A program made the translations under genes and the position numbers. The notes beneath the pieces were generated by a model that made no database searches, had not been told where the DNA came from, and saw only the letters and a program-made list of their open reading frames with translations. Below, piece after piece: positions 1 through 7,544 of a stretch of DNA of 64,000 nucleotides (position 1 is the first letter of the stretch; each line of letters opens with the position of its first letter). This DNA is from Roseiarcus sp963783175 (lineage in GTDB: Bacteria; Pseudomonadota; Alphaproteobacteria; Rhizobiales; Beijerinckiaceae): NCBI GenBank assembly GCA_963783175.1, contig CAWANG010000002.1, positions 124,001 through 188,000 of the forward strand, written 5' to 3'.

Positions 1-939
1 GAGCGCGTGCTGGCCTGGCTCCGCAAGGGAACTCGATACGATGAACTGAAGGGAACATGCGCGTTCGACGGGGCCATCCGCGAGGCCGACTTTGCTGAAC
101 GGCAAGCGGCACGACTGGTGGATCTTGCTCGGCGTAGTTTCCGGAAGATGGCGGCAGTTTGCAAAGCGGATAAGAACCCGTTCTTTCCCGACGCCCCGTC
201 AAGCAAAAAACCAATCGTCGAACTCGCCGCGCATTTCGGACTGTTGCCTGAACGTCCTAAATCCCCAGGATTAATCGCCTTTGGTCGAACATACGAAAAA
301 TCCGATGAGGAACTCGCCCATGACCTCATCAACCCTTTGCTCTATTTCGATAAGGCAGCGCTCGGTATCAAACAAGGTTTTGTGACAGCGCGATCTGGCC
401 AGATACTGGCGGTGGATAAGGCCTGCGCGATGTTTGAACGCTATTTAGGAATTGCTCAGCGGAAGGAACAAGCGGCTACGGTTGTGAGAAGTCTCCATGC
501 GGGTCGCTCCGCACGACGCGCAGCGCGGCGTCTGCAATCCAAGAAAATGTTGATGCAGGCGGTCTCCAAAATTCAGATGGCCACACTAGATGACCATGTC
601 CGGATGCTGAAGAAATGGTTTGTAGAGGACTATGGTTTCGACCCTGCCGATGTCGAGGAAAATTCGCCGAATATCGTGAGCTTGGCAGTCTATTGGCCGC
701 TCGTTCATCCTGACTTTCAAATGCTGTTTCGCCGTCAGACACAGACCCGCAAGGCGCGGCCCGATGTCAAACGCTTTATCCAGGACTGGCTCAGCCGCGC
801 GACCGAACGCGCCGAGCGCGTCAAAGCGCGGGATCGCGTACGTAAACGGCGTTCACGCCAGCAATCGCGCAAACCGGAAAACGGTAGCGTCCAAATCGGC
901 TTGGGGAAGAGCGACGGCGTCAAGGAATTCAATGCTTAA
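1..939 (+). CDS. Hypothetical protein, probably 5'-partial at window edge
   Basis: I do not recognise the family. The frame is open to the first base of the window, so the true start is probably upstream; the first possible start inside is a GTG at 7 (310 residues). The protein is soluble-looking, with no signal peptide or membrane segment. It has helical stretches such as QAARLVDLARRSFRKM and a very basic C-terminus (RVRKRRSRQQSRK near residues 278-290), which suggests nucleic-acid contact. Its last 87 bases overlap, tail to tail, the 3' end of the Cas1-family gene on the other strand, an unusual arrangement that makes the two likely parts of one compact accessory module. Base composition is somewhat lower in GC than the core genes further right. 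Real coding is likely from length and amino-acid texture; function unknown. Confidence 0.6.
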   Translation, partial: ERVLAWLRKGTRYDELKGTCAFDGAIREADFAERQAARLVDLARRSFRKMAAVCKADKNPFFPDAPSSKKPIVELAAHFGLLPERPKSPGLIAFGRTYEKSDEELAHDLINPLLYFDKAALGIKQGFVTARSGQILAVDKACAMFERYLGIAQRKEQAATVVRSLHAGRSARRAARRLQSKKMLMQAVSKIQMATLDDHVRMLKKWFVEDYGFDPADVEENSPNIVSLAVYWPLVHPDFQMLFRRQTQTRKARPDVKRFIQDWLSRATERAERVKARDRVRKRRSRQQSRKPENGSVQIGLGKSDGVKEFNA

Positions 940-2007
940 ATCGCGATCCGTTTTCACCGTCCCATCGTTCACGCGGATGAACTCATCTGGCGCAAAGGCG
1001 CGTCCATCTATGAAGTCGAACACGGCGGCCTCGACATGAGGTCTGAGCGGCTCGATCACGTCATAGGCGAGCGGCCAGCGCGGGCTCTTGTGCAGAACGC
1101 CAATCGCAGGATTTAACCCCTGCGCCGCGAGCGCGACAACGAGCCGCCCAATCGTGACGGCGAGCGTGAGATTGAGAAGCGCATTAATTGGGTCTGTCGC
1201 GTGGCGGGAGAAATTGCGATCAAGACGCCTCCGCTGCGAAAAGGGAAGCTTCCACGAAGATGGAATATGACCGGCCTCACGCCAGCGTATGACGATGGGC
1301 CGCTCGGCCCACGCAAGCCGCGCCGCTTGCGCCTCGATCATCAGAAGAGCCCGCTCCGTGCTCGCAGCTTGCGCCCGCTCGATAGCTGTCTGGGCCTTCG
1401 ATTGCGTGATCGCTCCGAGGCGCATGTGAGCTTCCACCTTGGCGGCAATCAACGCCTTCGCCATCATGAGAGCGCGGTCGGGCCGGACCGCTTCAAGCTG
1501 AGCGCGAGCGATGCGCGCCGCCCGTCGCGCAGGAAGCGCCATTGCAGTCATGAAATCCCTGTCCCAATCGAGAATGACGACGGCGATTTTGTGCTTGGCG
1601 CAGAAGCGCAGTGCGGCAAGCGTGATGACGCCGCCCCACCCGGTCATGACGATGGCGCTCGGCTTGACGGCGCGCGGTTCATAAACGAGCGTCATCGCAT
1701 CTCTTGCAGCGATGAGCGCTCCGCGTTTGACGCTGAGGCTCACGCTGTCGCCGGTCAGTGTGAGAACGTTCGACGGCTTGACTGGCGCTCGACCCTTGTT
1801 CTCAGGTCGGCGCGCATGATCCGATATGGGCGCGCGTTCTGTAGGAGGTTTACGCGAGCGCAACATGACATCGAAGCTCGACCGCGCATAAGGTCGCGCG
1901 GCCGTCGCCGCGTAGCCCTCATATGCTCTTCGCTCCGTCGTCTCGCCTTTGACGATAGCGGCTCGGATCGCCTGAGCGTCGAATGGATCACAGCGAGCGC
2001 GAGCCAT
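853..2007 (-). CDS. Stand-alone Cas1-family integrase/endonuclease
   Basis: 384 residues. Residues about 80-160 look like the Cas1 N-terminal beta domain (VLTLTGDSVSLSV ... VVILDWDRDFMTA) and about 175-345 like its helical catalytic domain. The metal-binding set expected for Cas1 is visible: E225 in MIEAQAAR, H306 in GVLHKS, D316 and E319 in AYDVIEPLRP; the H+10 and H+13 spacing is that of E. coli Cas1 (H208, D218, D221). The typical TDPINALLN and GLNPAIGVLH blocks are present. Residues 1-75 are an extension that resembles a helix-turn-helix segment (AIRAAIVKGETTERRA, then a basic linker). The start at 2007 is preferred over an ATG at 2022 because a strong GGGAGGGG ribosome site lies at 2013-2020. 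No Cas2, other cas gene or repeat array is visible. It could be a casposase-like or solo-Cas1 protein of a mobile element; this is inference. Confidence 0.85.
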   Translation of the reverse strand: MARARCDPFDAQAIRAAIVKGETTERRAYEGYAATAARPYARSSFDVMLRSRKPPTERAPISDHARRPENKGRAPVKPSNVLTLTGDSVSLSVKRGALIAARDAMTLVYEPRAVKPSAIVMTGWGGVITLAALRFCAKHKIAVVILDWDRDFMTAMALPARRAARIARAQLEAVRPDRALMMAKALIAAKVEAHMRLGAITQSKAQTAIERAQAASTERALLMIEAQAARLAWAERPIVIRWREAGHIPSSWKLPFSQRRRLDRNFSRHATDPINALLNLTLAVTIGRLVVALAAQGLNPAIGVLHKSPRWPLAYDVIEPLRPHVEAAVFDFIDGRAFAPDEFIRVNDGTVKTDRDLSIEFLDAVALPQADLDATVFRFARLLA

Positions 2008-2166
2008 GCCTGCCCCTCCCATGTTGGGAGGTTAGGACAGATCTATGCGTTGCGTCATCCCGCCATCCCGCACACCGCCCCGCCGGCTGGCGTTTGGCGT
2101 CCCGGCCCTCGCGCCCATCATACCGACACCCGACGGTCGCCAGTAGGCAACGTCGGCCTGCGGACA

Positions 2167-2505
2167 ATGATCGCGGTGCGGCTTTTGGCCGCCTTGAGGG
2201 CGCTCCGCGCAGCCTTAGAGAAAGCTGCGTTCGCCGACGATAGAACCGTGTCGGTTTACGTCACGCGCATGATCGAGCGAGAACTACGCGCGACGGGCTT
2301 CTTGCACGCCGAGGAACGACGCCCCGGGGTCAAATCTTGGCGCAGTGGATTGGGCTTAAGAACGCTTCGCTCGACGCGGCCGAAGAGCTTTAGCAGCGAT
2401 CATAGTAACACCGGCCAGCCGCTCCCAGTCCATGCGACCCGCTGGCTTCTGGTCATCGAGGCCGAAGCGCGGTTTGGACGCAACCAACACCCGATTACTG
2501 TTTAA
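2167..2505 (+). CDS. Small ribbon-helix-helix-like protein
   Basis: 112 residues from the ATG at 2167. Residues about 10-45 (AALRALRAALEKAAFADD then RTVSVYVTRMIERELRATG) have the strand-helix-helix look of CopG/Arc-type DNA-binding proteins, in which a short 'RTVSVYV' strand precedes two helices. The remaining 60 residues are basic and unrecognised. It is divergent from the Cas1-family gene, with 160 bases between the starts, and its 3' end overlaps the next minus-strand gene by 11 bases. No good ribosome-binding site is visible, and the same open frame continues upstream through the Cas1 gene in antisense, so the start is a guess. It might be a repressor of the Cas1-family gene or an antitoxin without a visible partner. 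Confidence 0.4.
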   Translation: MIAVRLLAALRALRAALEKAAFADDRTVSVYVTRMIERELRATGFLHAEERRPGVKSWRSGLGLRTLRSTRPKSFSSDHSNTGQPLPVHATRWLLVIEAEARFGRNQHPITV

Positions 2506-3547
2506 ACGTCATGCAGTAGCAAGACAGTCCAATATTTCCCCCTAACGGCGTTTCATCACAAGAAAATGGCTCACTGGTCGCAGCTGTTCGGTGTAAAAGT
2601 GCCCCAACACAGGTGCCAAGCGGTCCTGCATTTAGCCATCTGCTGTCACGACAATACACACTACACGACACACCTCCATTGTCGCCTTCCTTCCTATACA
2701 ATACATCCCAATATTTGTTTGATCGAACTTCTGTCTGCAATGGTGTAAAATCGACGTCTTTCAGCTTAGCAAGGGCAGTCCTCAACTCCAGTATGGACGA
2801 CTGAACTTGAGATGCCACATCTTCGGGAAGCAACGATGTTTGTGGCCAATAGAAATTGTACTTTGTCCCTGCCAAGGCAATAGCCACTGAACCTTCGTCG
2901 TAAACCGTGACGCCAGTGGTAGGCTCCACACGGCTCTTTCGGGTGCAGAAAATGCCGATACCAACGTCACTTACGTTCTTAGTAGCTATGCCATAGTCAA
3001 TCTGGTTGCCTGACTTATCAGGGGGGCCAGAACAGGATACGTTGGGTGTCGTGTCAATTCCATCAACTTCGATTGGCTTTCCGACACCGGCTCTAAGCAA
3101 TAACTGAGCCTTAGCGGGTGTTAGGATATCGTGAGTTACGTAAAAGCCCAACGCAGCCGCTTGCAAGCACGCGTCATAGCTGTCATACGCTCTTCGGACG
3201 ATAGTTTCATTGTAAGTGTTAGTCGTCTCAGTCGCAAACGTGGATGACTTGTAATTTTTACAGAAATTGGTCTGCGCCTGTGACGCGTCGGACGAACCCA
3301 GAGTTAGCGACACAGGAATTGACTGAACCGTAGCGGCTAAGCCGGCATTAAAAGCAGAAGAATTTGACCTTCCATCTGCAAAACAATATTGATTAAAGAC
3401 CGTGTTTAAGTATGCTGCACTATCGCTTGAAATGTTGTATTCTCTCAGCCCGTTATTTATTATTACATTACACGATGATATGTCATCTGCCAGCGCGGGA
3501 CAGGAGACGCTTATCAGAGCGCACGAAATCATTGAAATTTTGAGCAT
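2495..3547 (-). CDS. Secreted cysteine-containing protein, unknown function
   Basis: 350 residues starting at an ATG preceded by GGGAGGGG. Residues 1-21 are a Sec signal peptide ending ALA before DD. The mature part is rich in Asn, Ser, Thr and Tyr, with about 13 cysteines, two of the densest groups near the C-terminus (SCSVYCRDS; LSCYCMTF), suggesting disulfide bonds in the periplasm or outside. I do not recognise a domain. Its base composition is strikingly lower in GC than almost everything else in the window, with many AT-rich codons (AAT, TAT, ATT), a sign of recent transfer. Upstream lies an AT-rich promoter with a 12-base direct repeat. It sits next to the Cas1-family block, which may have brought it in. 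Confidence 0.75.
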   Translation of the reverse strand: MLKISMISCALISVSCPALADDISSCNVIINNGLREYNISSDSAAYLNTVFNQYCFADGRSNSSAFNAGLAATVQSIPVSLTLGSSDASQAQTNFCKNYKSSTFATETTNTYNETIVRRAYDSYDACLQAAALGFYVTHDILTPAKAQLLLRAGVGKPIEVDGIDTTPNVSCSGPPDKSGNQIDYGIATKNVSDVGIGIFCTRKSRVEPTTGVTVYDEGSVAIALAGTKYNFYWPQTSLLPEDVASQVQSSILELRTALAKLKDVDFTPLQTEVRSNKYWDVLYRKEGDNGGVSCSVYCRDSRWLNAGPLGTCVGALLHRTAATSEPFSCDETPLGGNIGLSCYCMTFKQ

Positions 3548-3565
3548 TGTAACCCCTCCCGAGTG

Positions 3566-3597
3566 ATTATAACTTATATAGTCAGTTATAACTTATA
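3566..3597 (-). promoter_or_regulatory. AT-rich promoter with 12-bp direct repeat
   Basis: On the + strand TTATAACTTATA occurs at 3567-3578 and again at 3586-3597, 19 bases apart (about two helical turns). Read on the minus strand the copy nearer the gene ends in a perfect TATAAT (+ strand 3566-3571), 18 bases from the GGGAGGGG ribosome site of the secreted-protein gene. The repeat would overlap the -10 and -35 zone, as expected for a tandem binding site of a regulator. No regulator can be named. Confidence 0.45.
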
Positions 3598-4415
3598 ACA
3601 AAGTAATTTGAACACAACGGGACGGGCCTGTAAAGGACTAAATATTCGGCAGCTCGCGCTCCCTACGTAGCGTAGCGTTCGGTGTCGACCCGGCAGGCGT
3701 AGCGAGCCCCACGGCCCCGGCTCGGTGTCGAATTATTAGCACTATTGAAGAACTTCACTAACCCTGGTATTTCTGGAACTGGAACTTGTTTACAAGGAAA
3801 CTACGAAGGCGTTGTTCAAGACCAACTTGCTGAGGCGCGTCGCGCGTCATGCCTTGCGAGCGCCGGGCGTCGAGCGCCAGCCTGATGCATCGCGCCATCG
3901 GCGTTCAGCCGTCGAGCAAGCGCCCGGCGTCATGCCTTTGCGGGCAGCAGCGCGCCGCCGATCGCGCTCAAGCCCGCCAACGCCTCGCCCACGACCGTCT
4001 CTGGTACCGGGCAGAAGCGCGCCGACGACCGCCGCGCCGCTGACACGTTACCTGAATGTCAGCGCCTTAAGGCCAGCAATTCCGGCCTGCTGCTGCGAGG
4101 ACCGACCGAGGAGAATACGACGGATATTTTGACACGCCTAGATGTTGCTTACCAGCCCCAACAATTAATGACTGTCTCTGCGCACAATACAGTGTGCCCG
4201 TTGCTGTTTGAAGCAACTCGACTAGTCTCCAATAACCCACGCTGCGTATTATTGCCAGTATTCGTAGCGCGGTGCCAATAACGCTATAGTATCCCAGCCG
4301 GGACGCGCTTTCCAGAAGGGCGCGCGGAATGTTCCAAAAAAACAGGATGTCCGCGAAAATTGTGGGCTGTCCCAGCGTCCTTGTATAGGGCAATTTTTTT
4401 TTGGATTAGCTTGGT
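3598..4415. other. Long stretch without a convincing gene
   Basis: About 820 bases with only short open frames of poor amino-acid texture on both strands. It contains a TCGGTGTCGA direct repeat (near 3679 and 3723) and a run of T at about 4394-4402. It separates the AT-rich accessory gene from GC-rich core-like genes and may be a decayed junction. I see no RNA gene or insertion-sequence ends in it. Confidence 0.5.
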
Positions 4416-4676
4416 GTGGCTTGGTCTTGCTTGGCGCTATTTGGCCGCCAGGCCGGTGCCGCTCAACTCGCCAACGCCGCCAATGCGCTCGCGACCTGGT
4501 ACGGCGGCTGGTACAACGGCCTCGCCCACAAGCGCTATCTCGACTACAGGAAAGGTCGTGAGGCGGAGCACCTTGTCATCGAATGCTGCAAGGCTCATCC
4601 CGACGAGAGGATCATTCACGCCGTCGGCGTCGTGTTCAAGGACATGCACGCCGAAACGGGCATCGAGATGAAGTGA
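4416..4676 (+). pseudogene. Truncated small secreted protein gene (HdeA/HdeB-like tail)
   Basis: From a GTG at 4416 the frame gives 86 residues. The stretch from about residue 18 on (ANALATWYGGWYNGLAHKRY ... EHLVIECCKAHPDERIIHAV) reads as a real small periplasmic protein; the CCKAHPDERIIHAV block resembles the C-terminal half of HdeA/HdeB or Rap1a-like proteins (a Cys-x2-Asn/His-Pro motif followed by a helix). The N-terminus is a poor, broken signal peptide and there is no ribosome site, only a T-run upstream. I infer that the 5' end has been lost at the junction with the gene-free stretch to its left. The next gene follows after 36 bases with a strong ribosome site of its own. Confidence 0.45.
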
Positions 4677-4712
4677 GCGCCGGCGCGCGCTTGTACAAGG
4701 AGGACATCCGGG

Positions 4713-5081
4713 ATGAAGACCCTGACCTGCATCGCCGCATTTGGCGCGGCGCTCGTAATGGCCCATTCGGCTGACGCCGCCTCCGCGCTGGCCAAAGCCT
4801 GTGCGGCGGACATAAAGGCGGAATGCGCCGACGTGAAGCCGGGCGGCGGCAAGCTCAAGGACTGCGTCAAGGCCCATTTCTCCGACCTCTCCGCCGATTG
4901 CCAGGTCGCAATCGTCCGAGCGGCTGCGGTCGGCAGGGCCTGCAAGGCCGACGTCAAGAAGTTTTGCGCCGACGTCAAGACGGGCAAGGGTGCGATTGCG
5001 GACTGCATGAAGGAACATACGGCCGACATCAGCGACGGCTGCAAGGACGCGATGGCGAAGGCCGAAGCGGGCAAAATGTAG
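4713..5081 (+). CDS. Periplasmic cysteine-rich repeat protein
   Basis: 122 residues starting at ATG with AAGGAGG eight bases upstream. Residues 1-22 form a signal peptide (cleavage near ADA-AS). The mature chain carries a repeated pattern of Cys with conserved spacing: ACAADIKAEC ... LKDCVKAHFSDLSADC, then ACKADVKKFC ... IADCMKEHTADISDGC. This is the 'cysteine rich repeat' fold (GLG1/FGFR-like, PF00839), common in small secreted proteins of Hyphomicrobiales. Two full units are seen, each with four Cys. Function of these bacterial members is not known; a role in envelope structure or metal/redox handling is only a guess. The family call is firm. Confidence 0.85.
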   Translation: MKTLTCIAAFGAALVMAHSADAASALAKACAADIKAECADVKPGGGKLKDCVKAHFSDLSADCQVAIVRAAAVGRACKADVKKFCADVKTGKGAIADCMKEHTADISDGCKDAMAKAEAGKM

Positions 5082-5203
5082 CGTAAAACCGGCTCGACGC
5101 TCAGCATCAGGACAGCGCTCGCTTTCTTCGACAGGCAGGCGTGGCCCGAGAGCGTCGCATCGGCGCGTCAAAGCGTTTGAATCCAATCTTGAGGAGATCA
5201 TCG

Positions 5204-5401
5204 ATGAAACTTGTTGCTTTCGGCCTGTTGGTCCTCGGCCTGTTCGCCGTTCAAGCGCCAGCGGCCAACGCCGCGGTCTGCGCTGCCGGCGCCTATCACG
5301 CCGGGTGCGTCGGTCACCGGGGAGCCGCGGTGACTACACGTCCCGCCGTCCGCGTGGCGCCGCGATGTTACTACCGCGCCGGCGTTCGCGTCTGCCGCTG
5401 A
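5204..5401 (+). CDS. Small secreted protein, alphaproteobacterial type
   Basis: 65 residues from ATG 5204, chosen because GAGGAG sits at 5191-5196; an upstream in-frame start would destroy the signal peptide. Residues 1-23 are a signal peptide (LLVLGLFAVQAPAANAA). The mature part has VCAAGAYHAGCVGHRGA and ends PRCYYRAGVRVCR, a pattern I know from many small hypothetical proteins of Bradyrhizobium, Methylobacterium and Methylocystis. Four cysteines could form two disulfides. It follows the cysteine-rich repeat gene by about 120 bases in the same direction, but has its own ribosome site. Function unknown. Confidence 0.75.
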   Translation: MKLVAFGLLVLGLFAVQAPAANAAVCAAGAYHAGCVGHRGAAVTTRPAVRVAPRCYYRAGVRVCR

Positions 5402-5481
5402 ACGGGCAGGCGAGCGGCGACCGCTGTGCTTGCAGGTTGGCGAAGCGCTGAATTGCGGGCTTCAGCGAGGGAGCGCCGGGA

Positions 5482-5904
5482 TTGGCTCTGGTCACTGATA
5501 TCGATCATCTGAGCTTGGCCATCTCGCACGCCACGGCGCCGGCGTTCATGCTGGGCGCCGTGGCGGCGTTTCTGTCGATCCTCATATCCCGGCTGGAGCG
5601 GGTCGCCGACAAGAGCCGGGCGCTGCGCTCGGCGGACGCCGCCGCTGTCGATCCGTCAGGGGCGATCGCCGCTTCGTTCTCGCGCCGGATGGTCCTCCTG
5701 AGCCGAGCCATTTATTTCGCCGTTCTGAGCGCCTTGGTCACCGCGGCGCTGCTCATTGGCGCGTTCGCCGCCGCCCTCGCCGGCTTTGGCCACGGCCAAG
5801 TGGTCGCCATGCTGTTCGCCGTGTCGTTGGGGTTGCTGATCGCCTCGCTGGTGGATCTGACCCGCGAAATTCGCGTCTATATGGCGAACATGCATCTCGA
5901 GTGA
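5482..5904 (+). CDS. DUF2721-like membrane protein
   Basis: 140 residues from a TTG with GAGGGAG upstream. Three membrane spans are visible at about residues 17-37 (FMLGAVAAFLSILISRLERV), 75-98 and 102-122. A short basic loop (RLERVADKSRALR) after the first span, then a second helix pair, is the pattern of the DUF2721 family of small inner-membrane proteins. No function is established for that family. The start codon is uncertain; a slightly later start would not remove the first span. It stands alone between small secreted genes. Confidence 0.7.
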   Translation: MALVTDIDHLSLAISHATAPAFMLGAVAAFLSILISRLERVADKSRALRSADAAAVDPSGAIAASFSRRMVLLSRAIYFAVLSALVTAALLIGAFAAALAGFGHGQVVAMLFAVSLGLLIASLVDLTREIRVYMANMHLE

Positions 5905-6175
5905 TCGCGGGCCGTTCGCCGGCGCCGGCTTCGCCGCCGCCGGTTGGGAATTCCGTTTGCGCGCCGGATATGCTAGGAAACTGGTGTGAAAGAGGCCCGG
6001 GGCGAGGGACGAATGATCGCAGAGCGACGTTCGAAAGTCCGGGAAGAGGGTCGGGGCGCGTAAGGGAGGACGCGAATCGGCGAATGGCGGGCGGTTTCGG
6101 CCGGTTCATCGGCCGACGCGCGCGTGCGTCAGCCGCGCCCGCCGCAAAGCAGATTGCGGACAAGGAACGCGTCCA

Positions 6176-6412
6176 ATGAAGGCCAACGCCGTTCGATTTG
6201 CCGCTGGGCTCACGCTGCTTGCCGCCGGCGCGCCGTTTCCCGCCTTTGGCCAGTTCATTTACCCGCCCGTGTTAATCGTCCCGCCCCCGCCGGAGAACTA
6301 CGCCCCAAAGCCCGCCTCCAGGCCGCCGCCCGACAAACCGAAAGGCGCCGACTCGCCGACCCAGGCCAAGCCTACGGGGCACTACGAGGGGCGGACGTGG
6401 GTGCCAGATTAG
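6176..6412 (+). CDS. Small proline-rich exported protein
   Basis: 78 residues with a clear ribosome site (AAGGA, 11 bases upstream). Residues 1-25 are a signal peptide ending AFG-Q. The mature 53 residues are rich in Pro, Lys and Ala (PPVLIVPPPPENYAP, KPASRPPPDKPK) and end in EGRTWVPD. No domain is recognised. Such Pro/Lys-rich tails are seen in short periplasmic proteins that span or bind the wall; this is only a suggestion. The gene faces the aapJ-like gene, with 74 bases between the two stop codons. Confidence 0.6.
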   Translation: MKANAVRFAAGLTLLAAGAPFPAFGQFIYPPVLIVPPPPENYAPKPASRPPPDKPKGADSPTQAKPTGHYEGRTWVPD

Positions 6413-6486
6413 GCCCACATTGGCCGCATCTCGCTGGCCCATAGTGTGAGACAATCCGCGGTTTGCGAACAGTGTGAAGCGGCCGA

Positions 6487-7503
6487 CTACCGGATCGGCG
6501 GGGCGTATTGAATGCCGCCGTTGTCCCAGAGCTCGTTCAATCCGCGCGGAATCCCGAGCTTCGAATTGGCGCCGACGTTGCGGTCGAATACTTCGGCGTA
6601 GTTGCCGACCGCCCGGATGGCGCGCGTCGCCCAGTCTTGGCTGAGGCCGAGCGGCTTGCCGAAGTCCCCCTCGGTTCCGACCAGCCGCTTGACAGAGGGC
6701 TTCTCCGACTTCAGCGCATCGTCGATGGTCTTCGAACTGACGCCGAGCTCCTCGGCGTTGATCATGGCGAAATTGACCCACTTGACGATATTGAACCACT
6801 GCATGTCGTCCTGCCGCACGACCGGACCGAGCGGCTCCTTCGAGATGACGTCCGGCAGGATCATGCTGTCGCCCGGCTTAGCGAGCTGCAGGCGCATCGC
6901 AAACAACCCGGATTCGTCGGTCGTCATCACGTTGCAGTCTCCGGCCTGGTAGGCCGCGATCATCTCCGGGACGCCCGCCTCGTGGACGGTTTCGTATTTC
7001 ATGTGGTTGGCTTCAAAGAAGTCCGTGAAGTTGGGCTCGGTCGTCGTGCCCGGCTGCACGCAAACCTTGCTGCCGTCGAGCTCGAGCGCCGACTGAATGT
7101 TCCGGCTCTTGGGGACGAGAAACGCCTGGCCGTCATAATAGGTCGTCCCCGCGAACACGACGCCGTAGTCGCCCTCGCGGCCCATCGTCCAGGTCGAATT
7201 GCGCGACAGCACGTCGATCTGTTTGTTCTTCAACGCGTCGAACCGCTCCGAGTTCGAGAGCGGCGCATATTGCACTTTCGAGGGATCGTTGAAGATCACC
7301 GCCGCGAGCGCGCGGCAGAAATCGACGTCGAAGCCCGACCATTGACCCTTGTCGTCCTTGGACGCGAAGCCCTCGAGCCCCTGGTTGACGCCGCAGATGA
7401 GCGAGCCGCGGTCCTGCACGGTCTTAAGCGTGGTCTGGGCTTCGGCGGAACCGCCGAACGCCATGGCCGCCGCAAGGGCGAGGAGCGGTATCGTCTTCAG
7501 CAT
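6487..7503 (-). CDS. aapJ: Amino-acid ABC transporter substrate-binding protein (AapJ-like)
   Basis: 338 residues starting at ATG 7503 with signal peptide MLKTIPLLALAAAMAFGGSA; the open frame runs further upstream but that part is out of place. The mature protein is a type-2 periplasmic binding protein of family 3: TLKTVQDRGSLICGVNQGL at the start, GFDVDFCRALAAVIF, FDALKNKQIDVLSRNSTWT, and QPGTTTEPN. These are typical of AapJ/BztA, which binds a broad range of L-amino acids for the AapJQMP importer; usual length is about 340 residues. The partner permease and ATPase genes are not next to it here, so it is an orphan binding protein in this window, transcribed after the L,D-transpeptidase gene (41 bases apart). 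Confidence 0.9.
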   Translation of the reverse strand: MLKTIPLLALAAAMAFGGSAEAQTTLKTVQDRGSLICGVNQGLEGFASKDDKGQWSGFDVDFCRALAAVIFNDPSKVQYAPLSNSERFDALKNKQIDVLSRNSTWTMGREGDYGVVFAGTTYYDGQAFLVPKSRNIQSALELDGSKVCVQPGTTTEPNFTDFFEANHMKYETVHEAGVPEMIAAYQAGDCNVMTTDESGLFAMRLQLAKPGDSMILPDVISKEPLGPVVRQDDMQWFNIVKWVNFAMINAEELGVSSKTIDDALKSEKPSVKRLVGTEGDFGKPLGLSQDWATRAIRAVGNYAEVFDRNVGANSKLGIPRGLNELWDNGGIQYAPPIR

Positions 7504-7544
7504 GACCGATCTCGATTCCGTTTCGGGCTTCGCTCGCGCCAGGG

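Noticed and set aside
1201..2022. Upstream part of a 434-codon + strand frame ending at 2505
   Set aside because: Bases 1201-2007 are antisense to the Cas1-like gene; only the part from 2167 has an independent protein look and is kept.
4067..4393. 108-codon minus-strand frame in the gene-free stretch
   Set aside because: No ribosome site, no recognisable domain, texture not convincing; left as gene-free.
1..4700. CRISPR array near the Cas1-like gene
   Set aside because: No regularly spaced direct repeats of 20-40 bases are visible in the window; the 12-base repeat at 3567/3586 occurs only twice and is promoter-like.
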